From Papaver somniferum (taxonomy: Eukaryota; Streptophyta; Magnoliopsida; Ranunculales; Papaveraceae), in the NCBI RefSeq assembly GCF_003573695.1, contig NC_039359.1, positions 73,727,292 through 73,791,291 on the forward strand: a DNA stretch of 64,000 nt, in the 5' to 3' direction. Below the pieces are notes generated by a model. That model did no database searches, was not told the DNA's origin, and was given only the letters and a program-made list of their open reading frames with translations. A program made the translations under genes and the position numbers. Positions 1 through 10,414 of the stretch are shown here, in pieces. Each line of letters begins with the position of its first letter. Within the stretch, counting starts at the first letter, position 1.

Positions 1-1270
1 TCTAACCGCTTAAAAGTACATGCTCATAATATAATACGTGATAGTTGATTAACGTGGATACATAATTCTTTAGAGTTGGGCATATTAATTTATCTTTCCC
101 CCCTCTTCCGGAGTAACAAATAAACATCATGTATCCTTCCATTTCATGTGGGAATTAGAAGATGAGACAAAACTGCAGTGTAGGATTGTTCTATAGATTT
201 CTGTTCTGTGGTCCTGCTGCAGAATAATCCATGAAGGAAAATCCTCAACATAAACAACTTATCCTCAAAGGGATAGAATTAATTGGTCATTTATCTAGAC
301 TTGGATTGTCCAAGAATATCGTATGTGACCATATATTCTTTGATGATATACTTTCGCATAAATTCAAACAGTAAGCTGTGACATTTTGTTTTTGCTTCAT
401 TAATTCTCGTTTAAAACATAACTAGCTAAGCTTGGGAAGGGACCAGCAGCAATTGCTTGTCTTTGAACATTAAAGTCAGTGTTAACTCTGTTTTGTAAGT
501 TGCAACCTTGAGGAGACCAGAAATGCAAGTGTTTCGAACTTCAAATGTTTGGGTGTTTCTATGGAGAATGCATGCCTGTCTACTGATTCTTGCAAGGAAA
601 GCGGTCGATATAATGTCATGAATCATTGAGTCCCAAATTTTCCAAATGATGATGAACTAATCTTGAGATTAATTTCGAGAGAGACTTCAATAGTGTAAAT
701 AAATGCACATTATCCGTGGGTGAAATTCCCATAAAAGCGAAAATGGTCACCGACGGAGGAAACGCTCTCTCGGGTCTGAAACACGACATCCTCAATATAT
801 ACATTAACGGGATAAACATAATCAAGTCCCACCACCTAAGAATATCCCTGTTACTTAGGTTACTGCATTGAAATCGGTCCAAGAAAAAAATTGGTGAATA
901 TAAATGAACGAGAATTTCTTGTCACGTTGTAATAAATGGATTAAGGGGGTGCTTTTAAGAAATTGAGACATACGAGCTGCCACCATTTGTGTAACAAATC
1001 CATGGCCTGTTTCAATCAAATGAGTTGTTTTTTGATTTGTACATGTTCACATGCGAGTCCCGGTGTTTTGTTTTGTGCGTATGATCTACTCAACTACGAT
1101 TCTCTAAGATTTCAATTCTAATATTACAACAAATTAGATGAACATGTTTTTGGTGTCTAATTCTACATCTCACTGTTACATCATTGACGGGCTAAGAAAA
1201 TGTTTAACCAATCCTTATAAAGATGGTTCAGGCATTTTTAAACCTGGCGTCGTCTGGCCTATCCTGAAAA
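1..1270. other. Intergenic, no gene recognised; holds copy A of a duplicated segment
   Basis: I find no convincing coding region here; the short open frames have no recognisable domain. Positions about 56-456 are the first copy of a sequence that recurs at 8056-9223, sharing the blocks around 'gacttggattgtccaag', 'gtgaccatatattcttt' and 'gggaccagcagcaattgc'. From about 460 to 1270 nothing else was recognised. Confidence 0.6.
56..456 (+). repeat. Dispersed direct duplication, copy A
   Basis: This block matches 8056-9223 in the same orientation: 'gatacataattctttrgagt', then the stretch beginning 'ccatttcatgtggg', then an almost continuous run ending in 'gggaccagcagcaattgc'. Copy B carries about 0.8 kb of extra sequence between the first two blocks. 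The two copies lie about 8 kb apart and bracket the PMD transposon and the hairpin field. It could be a segmental duplication or two copies of an unknown repeat; no coding capacity is evident. Confidence 0.75.
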
Positions 1271-1359
1271 AATTAGAGGCGACACAAAAAGACAAAAAAG
1301 GTCACACAAGCGTAAATCTAAGCTACTCCTTATCTCCGATTTTTCGAAATGGCCATTTT

Positions 1360-2110
1360 ATCCTCCATAATCGGTAGATAAAACTACAATTGGTAGTTTT
1401 ATTTCGTAATTGGTAGTTGTTAGAATAATCGGAGGTTATTGTGCACATCTGTAGTTTGAAAGTTTTGTTATTTTGAAAAAAACCTACGATCAGAAGGTAT
1501 TTATTTAACATATCCTCCGATAATAAGGTTGCCCCAAAATTGATATTTGAAAACATCTCAAGTTTATCGAATTTGGGAACTACCCTACAGTCGGAATGTA
1601 TTTAGTTACCGTGTCTCCCGATTATGGAGTTTCCCTAAAATCGATATTTGTAAAAATCTCAAATTTTTCGAATTTGGGAACTACCCTACAATGGTAGACA
1701 TTGAATTAACGTGTCTCCCGATTATGGAGATGCCCCAAAATTGAAATTTGATAAAATCTCCAGTTTTTAGATTTGGGAACTACCATAATCGGTAGCTTAT
1801 GAAGTTCACCTAAGCTACCGATCTAAACCCAATGATAAACCAGTGGACAATGATAAAATGTTGTGTCCGATTATAAGGCTATTTAGGCTCAGAAGAACAA
1901 TAAAAATGAAGCCACTATGATCGGTAGCAATTTAATACTTGTGCTTCCGATTATGGACCTGTCTGACTTTTTTTTTGAAAAGTCACCAGAATCGGTAGTT
2001 AAGGTTGATAACATTACTACCAATTCCGAACATATCCAACAGTTTTTTGAAAATTTGCCAGAATCTGTAGAAATGGTTGATATTTATCCTCCGATTATGG
2101 TGAAAAATTC
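1360..2110. repeat. Left subterminal motif cluster (YCCGATTAT)
   Basis: At least a dozen copies of the core CCGATTAT or its complement ATAATCGG occur here, for example near 1363, 1421, 1513, 1614, 1715, 1785, 1867, 1947 and 2087, often extended to CTACCGATTATGG. The same motif is dense at 4680-5930 at the other end of the element and was not noticed elsewhere in the window. Subterminal motifs of this kind commonly serve as transposase binding sites in plant elements; that role is inferred. Confidence 0.7.
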
Positions 2111-2225
2111 AGCAGTTTCGGACAATCAAGTAATAAACATAACTCAAAATACATTCATAACCCATAAACTTAAGAACATATAATCCAAAACAAGTATTTG
2201 AAACACCATAATCCGAAAGAAACTG

Positions 2226-5200
2226 TTAAAACAACATAATCCATAACATCGAAGTACACATTATCACCTGATTCCTAGTTTTCTTCTTAGTATTGTCAGC
2301 TAGAGTTTTAGAACGCTTCGGATGATCGGGACGACCCGTATCATCACCAACATCACCTTCATCTCCCTCAATATTTCCTTCAGCATGAGAGCTTGAAGAA
2401 GCCTGAGATTTTTTGTTCACCTTTGATGTTTTTTTCTTGGGAGGGTTCTTCGTCACTTTCTTTCCAAACTCAGCAACATACTCTTCATTATCAACATTAT
2501 CAATCATCTCCATGTGCTTTTTTATCTTCTCAATTGGTACATGCACTCCAGCCGTTATGCAATCAGCGCATCATTTGGACAAAGACTTGAACCTATTCAT
2601 CTGTTTTTTTAATTGACAAAACATCAAATGGAGGTCACCTAAGAATTGAGCCGTAATATTATAGGGAAAAGTCATAACCATACGCACCAGTTTATCATAG
2701 CCCGGGGGTTTTTCTTTGATGATACATCTGTAAATGGAACCCACCGAGGTCGACTTTGCTTAAGTTCACGGATTACTTTTAGAAGTGAATGCTCCCGGTA
2801 CCACTCCATATAGCCTAGAGCATTTTCATGACCTCGGGTGACAGGTCTCCCGACGTTCACCATGTGGTACTCCCTATTATCCCAATGTTCATCAACAGAT
2901 GGATCACTAGAGTAAACTACCTTGATATTCTCCTGGTTAGACTCGCTATGCTCCACGTCCCACTTGAACTTTCCATTCATATGATGTCATGGTACTGTTT
3001 GGAAAGCACCAGGTTGTCGCATCACCCTGGAGGCATTATACATCACATAACCTGTGTGGTGCCACAATGGTCCAAAATAATGGGACAACGCGGAAGCAGG
3101 CGCTATATGTCCACCAACTCGGTCTTCCCTGTATGGATCAAAGCATACCTCCGAGGCTTTAAGTGCGTCTAATTTCTCCCTCAAGCTAACCAACTGCTGC
3201 TCCTTTGTCCTTGAACGGTTGTCATTGAACTTGTACTTTGTTCCTCTCGGTGTACCTCTCTCCCACGCTCGGTTAACATCTACCAATTTCAGACTGGCTG
3301 GGGTAGTGGTCATAGATCCATGTCTACATAGATATCGAACCAAGTATTAGAAATTGATTCTTAAATTAGAAAATGAAAAACATAACGATCAATGGAATAA
3401 TAAAGTTGAGAAAGTACCTGGAATAGACTCACTTTCCCGGCAATCTGGCTATTTCTAAGCCTCGATGCTTTTCTCAACTCTGCCATCAAGAATGCAATAA
3501 TTGCCGTCCCCTAAGAGTAGTCTGCGACCTTATTGAGAGGATGCAATAGTTGTAGAAGGTTGGCATCTACTCGGTTGCCACTGGTATTGGGGAATATGAC
3601 ACATCCCAATACAACCAAGAGATAGGCGGTCGCCGCGGCATCCACTTCGACATCTACTCGGTTGCCACTTCGGAATCCACTTCGGCATCACTTAACGGTC
3701 CTTGCTTTTCTTTCTCGGCAGTGCCTTTGAACATATTGATCAACTGACTCATGTTAAATTGTCTAGTTTTGTAAGAGAAACACCTGTTGAACTCAATGTC
3801 TGAGGTCTCTTTATCCCAACCAAGACACTTGTTACACAAATCATAAAGTTGTTCCCAACTTAACTTCTTTGTGTACTCATACTTGACAACCACACCATTG
3901 TCATTGAGATTAAGAATCTTCTTGGAATCATCTGGAGTAATGGTCATCTCCCCAAATGGCATATGAAAGGTGTCAGTCTCGGGATACATTCTCTCCACAA
4001 AAGCCGATGTCGCGACCCGCTCATGGTCCAACATTGAGTTCTCGGCAGCACTAGCTAATCCAGAGTTGGCTATCCTTCTCTCGAACCTCTCACATTCACC
4101 ATCTAAAATCCAATCTTTCATTACTTTTGTTGGTGCGGCAGTGGACTTGAGTAGACGAATCGCATCAGAATAATACTATCAAACGCACAACACATTACAA
4201 AATTAATAGAGTATTATTACGAATAAAACGATAATACATTTGTAAAAAATAATATGATTATTACCTCGGTTTAGTAGATTTCTCTGTCCCAGGAGTCTTT
4301 GTAGCCAAATAACAATGCTCCACCATCTCTAGGCAGCCCAGGGATTTCTTTTTCAAAATACGTCTTCTTCAACTCAATGGGTACAAGGTGTGATGCTTTC
4401 TTCGCGATTGGATTCCTTGTAACTCCTTCTTCTCCTTGTGCACCACTTGGTTGTCCTTCATCTTGAGTGATTTCTGGTGCGCTTTCTTGTACTTCTTCTT
4501 GAGTTCCCTGTTGAGCGCTTCATTTCGCATCTTTTTGGCTCCTCTCTCTCCGCGCACTAGCGGTTAGTTTCTTACCCCCTTTTTGACGAGGCCCTGTAAC
4601 AGTTGTATCTTCGTCTTTCTTACCTCACCCATCCCTAATTAATAAATTGGTTCGTAAGAATCACATTACAAACAACACAATCGGGAGAGAAAAAAATCTA
4701 GGATTGACTTCCGATTACACCTAATCGGAAGTCATATTCTAGTTTTTTCTCTCGATTATACATCAATTTTGGTTCATAAACTGATATAGTTATGAGACAT
4801 ATATAATCGGAAAAAAAACAATATAACATATCAACCGATTGTCTATACTCGGAAGTGAAGAAATAGCCTTTGGCTTCCGATTAAAACGTAGCCTCGAAAT
4901 AGGATTTTGCTAAAATCACAAAATTTTCAAATTTTAAAAACTTCATAATTGGTAGTGTGTCGAATTTGTCTAACCTACGGTTATACACAATCGTAAGACA
5001 AACACTATATAGTATCTTCGGATTCTGGGTACCAATTGTGTGTCCCTACATGTTCTAATTCTCTGTTACAATCGGAGGGAAACATATAACCTATCTACCG
5101 ATTATGTCAGTTTTATGGTTCAGTGAAAAATAGCTTTGTATAATCGGAAGTCATCTATAAAAATTAACTCCCTATTCTGGTCGATGTAACCGAAACCCTA

Positions 5201-5510
5201 GAAAATGTACACAATCGGGAGATAAATTTTAGATCTATCTACCGATTCTGGGAAATAACCGAAAACCGTAGAACTTAATTTCATGGATTCGTCTAAATGA
5301 AGCAACATAAACACATAAAACGATAAAAACTTACCTAATTGGGGCCATTTCCTGGAGAGTTTGATTATCAGAATCACCACTACCACCTACACGAGCAGCG
5401 TCATACTCTTCACGTTCTTCGTGTTTGTATTCTTCATCGTTTGAGGCAGTTGCAATCGATTTGTTCTTTAATTTTTCTCGATCTCTCGAGGGTTCATTAA
5501 TATCAGTCAT
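2226..5510 (-). pseudogene. Plant mobile domain (PMD/MAIN-like) gene, decayed
   Basis: The gene reads leftwards from an ATG at 5510. Exon 1 (5510-5335) encodes an acidic, charged N-terminus and ends in a clean GT donor. The PMD core follows in several frames: a segment with GLPRDGGALLFGY near 4360-4262, then HMPFGEMTITPDDS at 4121-3654, then a stretch with FPNTSGNRVDANLL near 3640-3420 that contains an in-frame stop (YS*GTA). After that come FDPYREDR at 3343-2987, a basic region at 2980-2672, and a Lys-rich tail at 2546-2226. Motif order matches the PMD family, which is found both in silencing proteins (MAIN) and inside transposons. Stops and frame changes show it is no longer functional. It lies wholly within the TIR-bounded element, so it is transposon cargo or the element's own protein. 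Confidence 0.7.
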
Positions 5511-5930
5511 CGTTTTATAGAAGAATCGACGATGTTTTTGATTTGGCGATGAACGACGACGATGAATTGAAGTTTGAATAGGGGGGAATAGTATTTTTAC
5601 TATCCACAATCGGAAGGAAAGAAGAAAAGGAGAAGAAGAGTTGAAAAGAAAAGAAAGAAAATGAAATGAAATGAAATGAAATTAGGTTTTGGGTGGTCTT
5701 AATCGTTCAACGGTTGTGTCGGCAAGTATAATCGGTAGTAATATGATGTTCTTTTGCTACCGATTATAGACGGTTGTCCCAAATTCATTTTTTCTTCAAA
5801 ACAGATAAATTGCGTTTTTCTACTTTAACAATCGGTAGATATGATATGTTAGTATGCTACCGATTATGGCACCAACTCATTCATAAACAAACTAGTAATC
5901 GGTAGACAAAACTATATTCTAAACTACCGA
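4680..5930. repeat. Right subterminal motif cluster (YCCGATTAT)
   Basis: This is the mirror of the left cluster, with copies of ATAATCGG or CCGATTAT near 4705, 4721, 4840, 4872, 5720, 5754, 5826, 5852, 5892 and 5920. The clusters flank the PMD gene on both sides and stop close to the TIRs. The promoter of the PMD gene (ATG at 5510) lies inside this cluster, so the motifs may also affect its transcription; that is inference. Confidence 0.68.
5661..5682. repeat. (ATGAA)n microsatellite
   Basis: There are four to five tandem copies of ATGAA just upstream of the PMD gene, inside the transposon. Confidence 0.9.
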
Positions 5931-6159
5931 TAGTGAAGGGACATACAAGTATTTTCAACCTATTTTGTCTTATTTAGTCGCCCCTAATTCTATGGGTACA
6001 TTATTTATATGTCCTTACTTTTGAACCTCAATAAGTATATCCTTATACAACAATAAATATGTCCCTACTTTTTAATAACCTTATCCATTTAAATTTAGAT
6101 TACCTTAATACCCTCACCCATATAATATTTTTCTTTATTTCAAAATGGAACAAATTTCT

Positions 6160-6390
6160 TCCTCTACCACTTCACCACCACCACTATCACCACCACCACC
6201 AACATTCAACTACCATTCCACCACCACCGTTTAACAACCACCACCACTAATATTTCACCACCACTCCTTAACCACCACCATTACATCACCACCACTCCTC
6301 CACTACCACTATCCGTTTCCGCCACCACCACTAGTTCGCCGTCGCCACCACCACCGCCACCGTCAGCGCCGCCGTCGCCACCACTAGTTC
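6160..6390. repeat. Low-complexity CCA/CCG-rich tract
   Basis: An imperfect run of CAC/ACC/CCA triplets passes into CGCCGTCGCC. Reading frames here give histidine- or proline-rich peptides that are artefacts of composition. Confidence 0.85.
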
Positions 6391-6395
6391 AGATA

Positions 6396-7180
6396 TTTTT
6401 GTATCAACAACAGTAGTTGATCCAAATAAAAATAGAACCAACATTAGAAGTTGATCCATTTTAGGGGATCAACAACGATAGTTGATCCAAAAAAAAAGGA
6501 TCAACAGTAGAAGTTGATCCAAATTAGTGGATCAACAATGGTAGTTGATCCATTAAATTGGATCAACAATGAAAGTTGATCCATGTAAATAGAGTGAACT
6601 TGGCGTGAGTCGAACACGCATCATCTGACATGGAGTCAGTCATAATACCATTGCACCACAAGTTCAACATTGGAAGAAATTTACATGATTTAAACTACAA
6701 AGCATGATTTAAACGACAAGCATGATTATACTCATCCAACGAAATATTTTCAACAACAGGAGTTGAAAGGATCAACAACAGTATTTGATCCCATGAAAAA
6801 TTCTGTCAACAACAGGAGTTGATTCCATAGATGGATCAACAACCATGGTTGAGCCCATAAAAAATTGGATCAACAACAACAATTAATCCCATAAAAACAT
6901 ATAAACAAACAACGATTGATCATCACATGTAGCTTCATAAACAACAACAGCTTCAAGACCAAGCCCTAACATCCACCACCACTGCCGAAAAACACAAATA
7001 ATCACCACTACAACTATACCTTTCGCCACCATCACAAATACAATTATAATACAGTCATTTCCACTAACCTAAAAAAAAGGCGTCAACAACAGTAGTTGAT
7101 CCCATAAAAATTGGGTCAACAATAGGAGTTGATCCAATAAACATGATCAACAACAGTAGTTGATCCAATAAAAACTGAAG
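6396..7180. repeat. Array of about ten 23-bp GATCAAC hairpins
   Basis: The unit is GGATCAACA, a 3-5 nt centre, then GTTGATCC. It can fold on itself with arms of 8-9 bp. Clear copies sit near 6461, 6489, 6530 and 6561, with further copies at about 6765-6860 and 7080-7165, several with one decayed arm. Spacing in the first group is about 30-40 bp and is irregular, so this is a field of related palindromes and not a strict tandem array. The tRNA-Trp-like sequence at 6595-6665 lies directly beside the fourth hairpin. Function is unknown; subterminal transposase-binding palindromes are one possibility. Confidence 0.75.
6595..6665 (-). tRNA. tRNA-Trp(CCA)-like sequence, divergent
   Basis: Read on the minus strand this folds as a 71-nt cloverleaf. 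The acceptor stem GAACTTG/CAAGTTC pairs at all 7 positions and is followed by discriminator A. The T stem GCGTG/CACGC is perfect with loop TTCGACT. The anticodon loop is CTCCATG with anticodon CCA, and the anticodon stem pairs at 4 of 5. The D-loop and T-arm closely follow plant cytosolic tRNA-Trp. It departs from a normal tRNA-Trp in the acceptor stem, in a weak D stem (GTGC against TTAT) and in T instead of a purine at position 37. It may be a degenerate tRNA gene, or a tRNA-derived promoter captured by a repeat. I doubt it makes a functional tRNA. Confidence 0.55.
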
Positions 7181-7334
7181 TAAGTAGGTTACTGAAAGGA
7201 CAATTGCTATACCTGGAACACCATCAACATATTGAACTCGATCTCGAACACAAATTCAAGCCTCCATTAAAAATAGCACCAATAGTTCCCATCACCAACT
7301 GTGACCCAAATCAAACAGAAACTTCATCTTATTT

Positions 7335-7700
7335 GCTAATCCAACTCGATCCCAATCATAATTTCATCTTAGGAACCCTTTTCACAACAGCAGAACATAT
7401 TAACTTTAATAGATCTGTTGATAGCGGTTGCGGAGGTAACGAAGGTGATGGTGCTGGTTTTGGTGGAGGAACTCGAGATGATGATGATTCTTTGATAATC
7501 TAACTAGATCCCAATCTTAGTTTCATCTTAGGAACCCTAATTCACCTTTCGTTCTTCAATCTCTCAGTTTAAATTTAACAGCAGCAGAACATATTGATCT
7601 TAATAGATCTGTTGATAGCGGTGGCGGAGGTAACGGAGGTGGTGGTGGCGGCGATCGAGATGATGGTGGTGATGGGAACGATGAAGATGGTGGTGGCGAC
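7335..7700 (+). repeat. Direct duplication of about 170 bp
   Basis: The stretch from 'ctcgatcccaatcat' (about 7337) through 'gatctgttgatagcggt' recurs from about 7505 to 7700. Both copies share 'tttcatcttaggaaccct' and 'cagcagaacatatt', followed by glycine-codon-rich sequence. The second copy has extra sequence in the middle. Neither copy has a recognisable domain. Confidence 0.8.
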
Positions 7701-7900
7701 AGAGATGAAGATGGTGGCGGCGACGAGATGAAGATGTTGTGTTCGTGTTTTGCTGAGAAGTAAAGAAGGAAGGGTGTGGAATTGAGTATATAATACCTAA
7801 AGGATAAAAATGAAAACCATGAAAATAACTTTGTTTTGATAAAATTTCAATCATACCACTAGGGACATTTATAAAATCTGTTAGAAATATTTATGAAACC

Positions 7901-10414
7901 CCGTCAAAAAAAAGAGACAATAGTCCAGTTTCCACTAATTCTTTCAGAGTAACCCCAATGACGTCGGGTTTTTAAACTGCCAGATTTTACATCCATTTGT
8001 GCATCTCAATAATAACAAGCAGGAAGGTTTCAAAGGTGCGTAGTCAAAAGATGTTGATACATAATTCTTTGGAGTGGGGCATGTTAATGGGGTCTGTTTG
8101 GCACCGTGTAGTTGGAGGAGGTAGTGCAGTCCAAGGGCGTAATAGGAGGCTGCATTCGAGATAGAGATGTTTGAGATGGCCCAAATGCATGACATAGCAA
8201 TTACGCCCAAAGGACGTAGTAGAATGCAGACCTTTTTACTAGTAATCCAATGTTGCCCATTTTGGCTCCCTACTTCCTTTGTCAAACTGCGCTTGACTCA
8301 ATTTGACCTACCTTTATTAAATTATTTTATTCTTATTTTTCATAAAAACTCGTTTTCTTCTTCCCCAAATACTCTCTGGTTCTCTGCAACTTAGATAAAA
8401 ACCATCTCAATCAAGATGAAAAGTTGTTTACAACATAATCAAACCATAGAGAAGATGTAATATGTAGATGAATAACAGTACATAGAACTTTCTTAAATGC
8501 TCTAGAATCTAGCTAGTTAGATCCTCCTTTTCTTTCTTTGATAAAGGATATTCATTAGATCTAAGAAAATATATATCCTACAAACTAATAATGTATTATG
8601 ATCAGTATAAGGTACGGATAATCAAGATATTAGAATCTAAAATGAAAATCAAGATTTTTTATTTTTTTTGCCTTTAATCTAAATCTCGGTTTTTTTCTGA
8701 AATCTGTATGAACAAAAACAGAATAGATATTTTTTCGGGTTCTAACTCAATCTTAGATTCAACCGAAAGGGATTTTTTTTTATAAAATGGAGATAAGATC
8801 AAGAGTTTTTCTGTTTTGAATAATTTGTTTATCTTCTTTCAATAATAAAAAATGTAACTCTAAACCATACTACGTGTGTTTCGAATACCGTGTTATATTC
8901 TATTACGTGTAGTAACTCTGTTTTTCGCCCCATTTCATGTGGGGGCGGCGGGAGTTAGAAAATAAGACAAAATTGCAGTGTACGAATGTTCTACAGTCCG
9001 CAAAATAATCCATGGAGGAGAATCCTTAATATAAGCACCTTATCCTCAAAAGAGATGGAATTAAATTGGACATTTATTTAGACTTGGATTGTCCAAGTTT
9101 TTTGTACGTGACCATATATTCTTTGAAGATATATAATACTTTTGCTTGAATTCCAACAACTAAGCTGTGACACTTTGTCTTGTTTCAATCTAGCTAGCTA
9201 GGGAAGGGACCAGCAGCAATTGCCGACCTCAGTGTATACGAAAATAAGAAAACCTGTCTTGTTATTTTTATCTGTCAGTGCAGTTGTATGGGAAAGTGAC
9301 AATTCTTACAGTTTTTGAAGCTCTTAGATTTGTTCGGGTGTTTTCCTAGTTGTCCATGTACACCATTTCTTGCTGTCAAATCTTGAAATTTGTTCATTGG
9401 ATTCTGAAGTATCTACTGCTGCTTAAATTTTTTGATTTTTAGATTGTTTTGAACTCAAGTCACCGGTATCACCATCCAACGACATACGAGTGTCTATTAC
9501 TTTTGATACACCATCTAACAACTACCTTGATTACATCCTTTTATTTGAATATATAGATTCTTGTAGATGCATTGACTTGGGAAGAATCTTGGTCTGGAGA
9601 GAAAGTGTGAACAAAGATTCCTATGACTTTTTCTTACTCCGGTGGGTGGAAGCAGAAAGTAAGAAACAAGATAGCTTCTGAGTAGTTGAATCTCGCTGTC
9701 ACTCTTAGTTAAGCAGTTAATGTCCTTTCTGGGGAAGGTTGTTTACCATTTTTCTATTATAGTGTTTCCATCCAAGTCATTTTACTAGGGTTAGTTTAAG
9801 TTATCTAGTACCGATGTCGCAGAGTGGTGGTTGCATCATTTCTAGCACTCCTCTTTCAAGCAGTGGGAAAGAATCATCAACCAGTTTCTTTTACATTTTT
9901 TTTCCTTTGAACTGTTCATGTGACAACTCCTCTTAGAAGGCAAGAATACACACTAAGAAGAATACTGGTGATGCAAGATGTTTGGCTGCTAGGTTTTTTC
10001 ATGGTTATAAAGTTTCGGTGACGAGCCAAATAAAGCATTCACTGTAAATGATAGATTGCAAGAGGATCAAAAAAATGGAAAAGTGGATGAAATGATTGAA
10101 CTATATATTGACTGCAGTAAAATCTTTTTCTATCACACTTGCTTCAAGTGAACTAAGCATAAGTTCACATGTTCTACAAATTTCACTATAAAGAACTGAG
10201 GAGAAACAAATAAATTAAATTACATTACAATAGATTACAATTGGGACCTACGATACACAAAATTGGAGCAGAAACAAAAATTATCAATCTTCAAAACCCA
10301 TTGAAGTTTCTCCATTTTCAGATCCCGTCTAACCGATTCTCTAGTGTGTTGGTTAAGCTTGTACGTGTTCTAGCCCAAGGCATGTGGAAGGAAGAAGTCT
10401 TGCAATCTCCTAAT
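7901..10414. other. Intergenic; duplicated segment copy B, otherwise unassigned
   Basis: No gene was recognised. Positions 8056-9223 contain copy B of the segment at 56-456, split by unrelated sequence at about 8090-8925 that begins 'ggtctgtttggcaccgtg', which resembles a MITE-type end although I found no matching second end. Positions 9225-10414 show no recognisable feature and include the downstream region of the antiporter gene. Confidence 0.55.
8056..9223 (+). repeat. Dispersed direct duplication, copy B (interrupted)
   Basis: Homologous to 56-456 in two blocks, 8056-8088 and 8930-9223. The intervening 0.8 kb is absent from copy A. Many substitutions and small indels separate the copies, so the duplication is not recent. 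Confidence 0.72.

Larger units (their letters stand above)
1271..5989 (-). mobile_element. DNA transposon with 32-bp TIRs carrying a PMD gene
   Basis: The ends are inverted repeats. The left end (AATTAGAGGCGAC at 1271) and the reverse complement of the right end (AATTAGGGGCGAC, ending at 5989) match at 27 of 32 positions. Inside both ends, at about 1360-2110 and 4680-5930, lie many copies of a short motif in both orientations (TAATCGGTAG / CTACCGATTATGG). Such subterminal motif clusters are typical of plant DNA transposons. The centre encodes a decayed plant-mobile-domain protein on the minus strand. No transposase is visible, so the element is probably non-autonomous. Only the palindrome AATT occurs at both edges, so no convincing target-site duplication could be defined and the superfamily (Mutator-like seems possible) is open. 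Confidence 0.72.
5990..7900. other. Hairpin-rich non-coding region, candidate second element
   Basis: No gene was recognised. The left part (6160-6390) is a CCA/CCG-rich low-complexity tract. Positions 6396-7180 hold about ten copies of a 23-bp inverted repeat (GGATCAAC-n-GTTGATCC) and one tRNA-like sequence. Positions 7335-7700 hold a direct duplication rich in GGT/GGC codons. Sequences resembling each other in inverted orientation (ATGTCCCTA near 6058 and its complement near 7860) may be remnants of terminal inverted repeats, but the match is short. It may be a non-autonomous transposon abutting the PMD element; I cannot classify it. Confidence 0.4.

Noticed and set aside
6059..6250. Histidine-rich open frame
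   Set aside because: Produced by the CCA-rich low-complexity tract.
6396..7180. Spaced palindromic repeats reminiscent of a CRISPR array
   Set aside because: The spacing is irregular, repeats vary, there are no cas genes, and the genome is plant nuclear.
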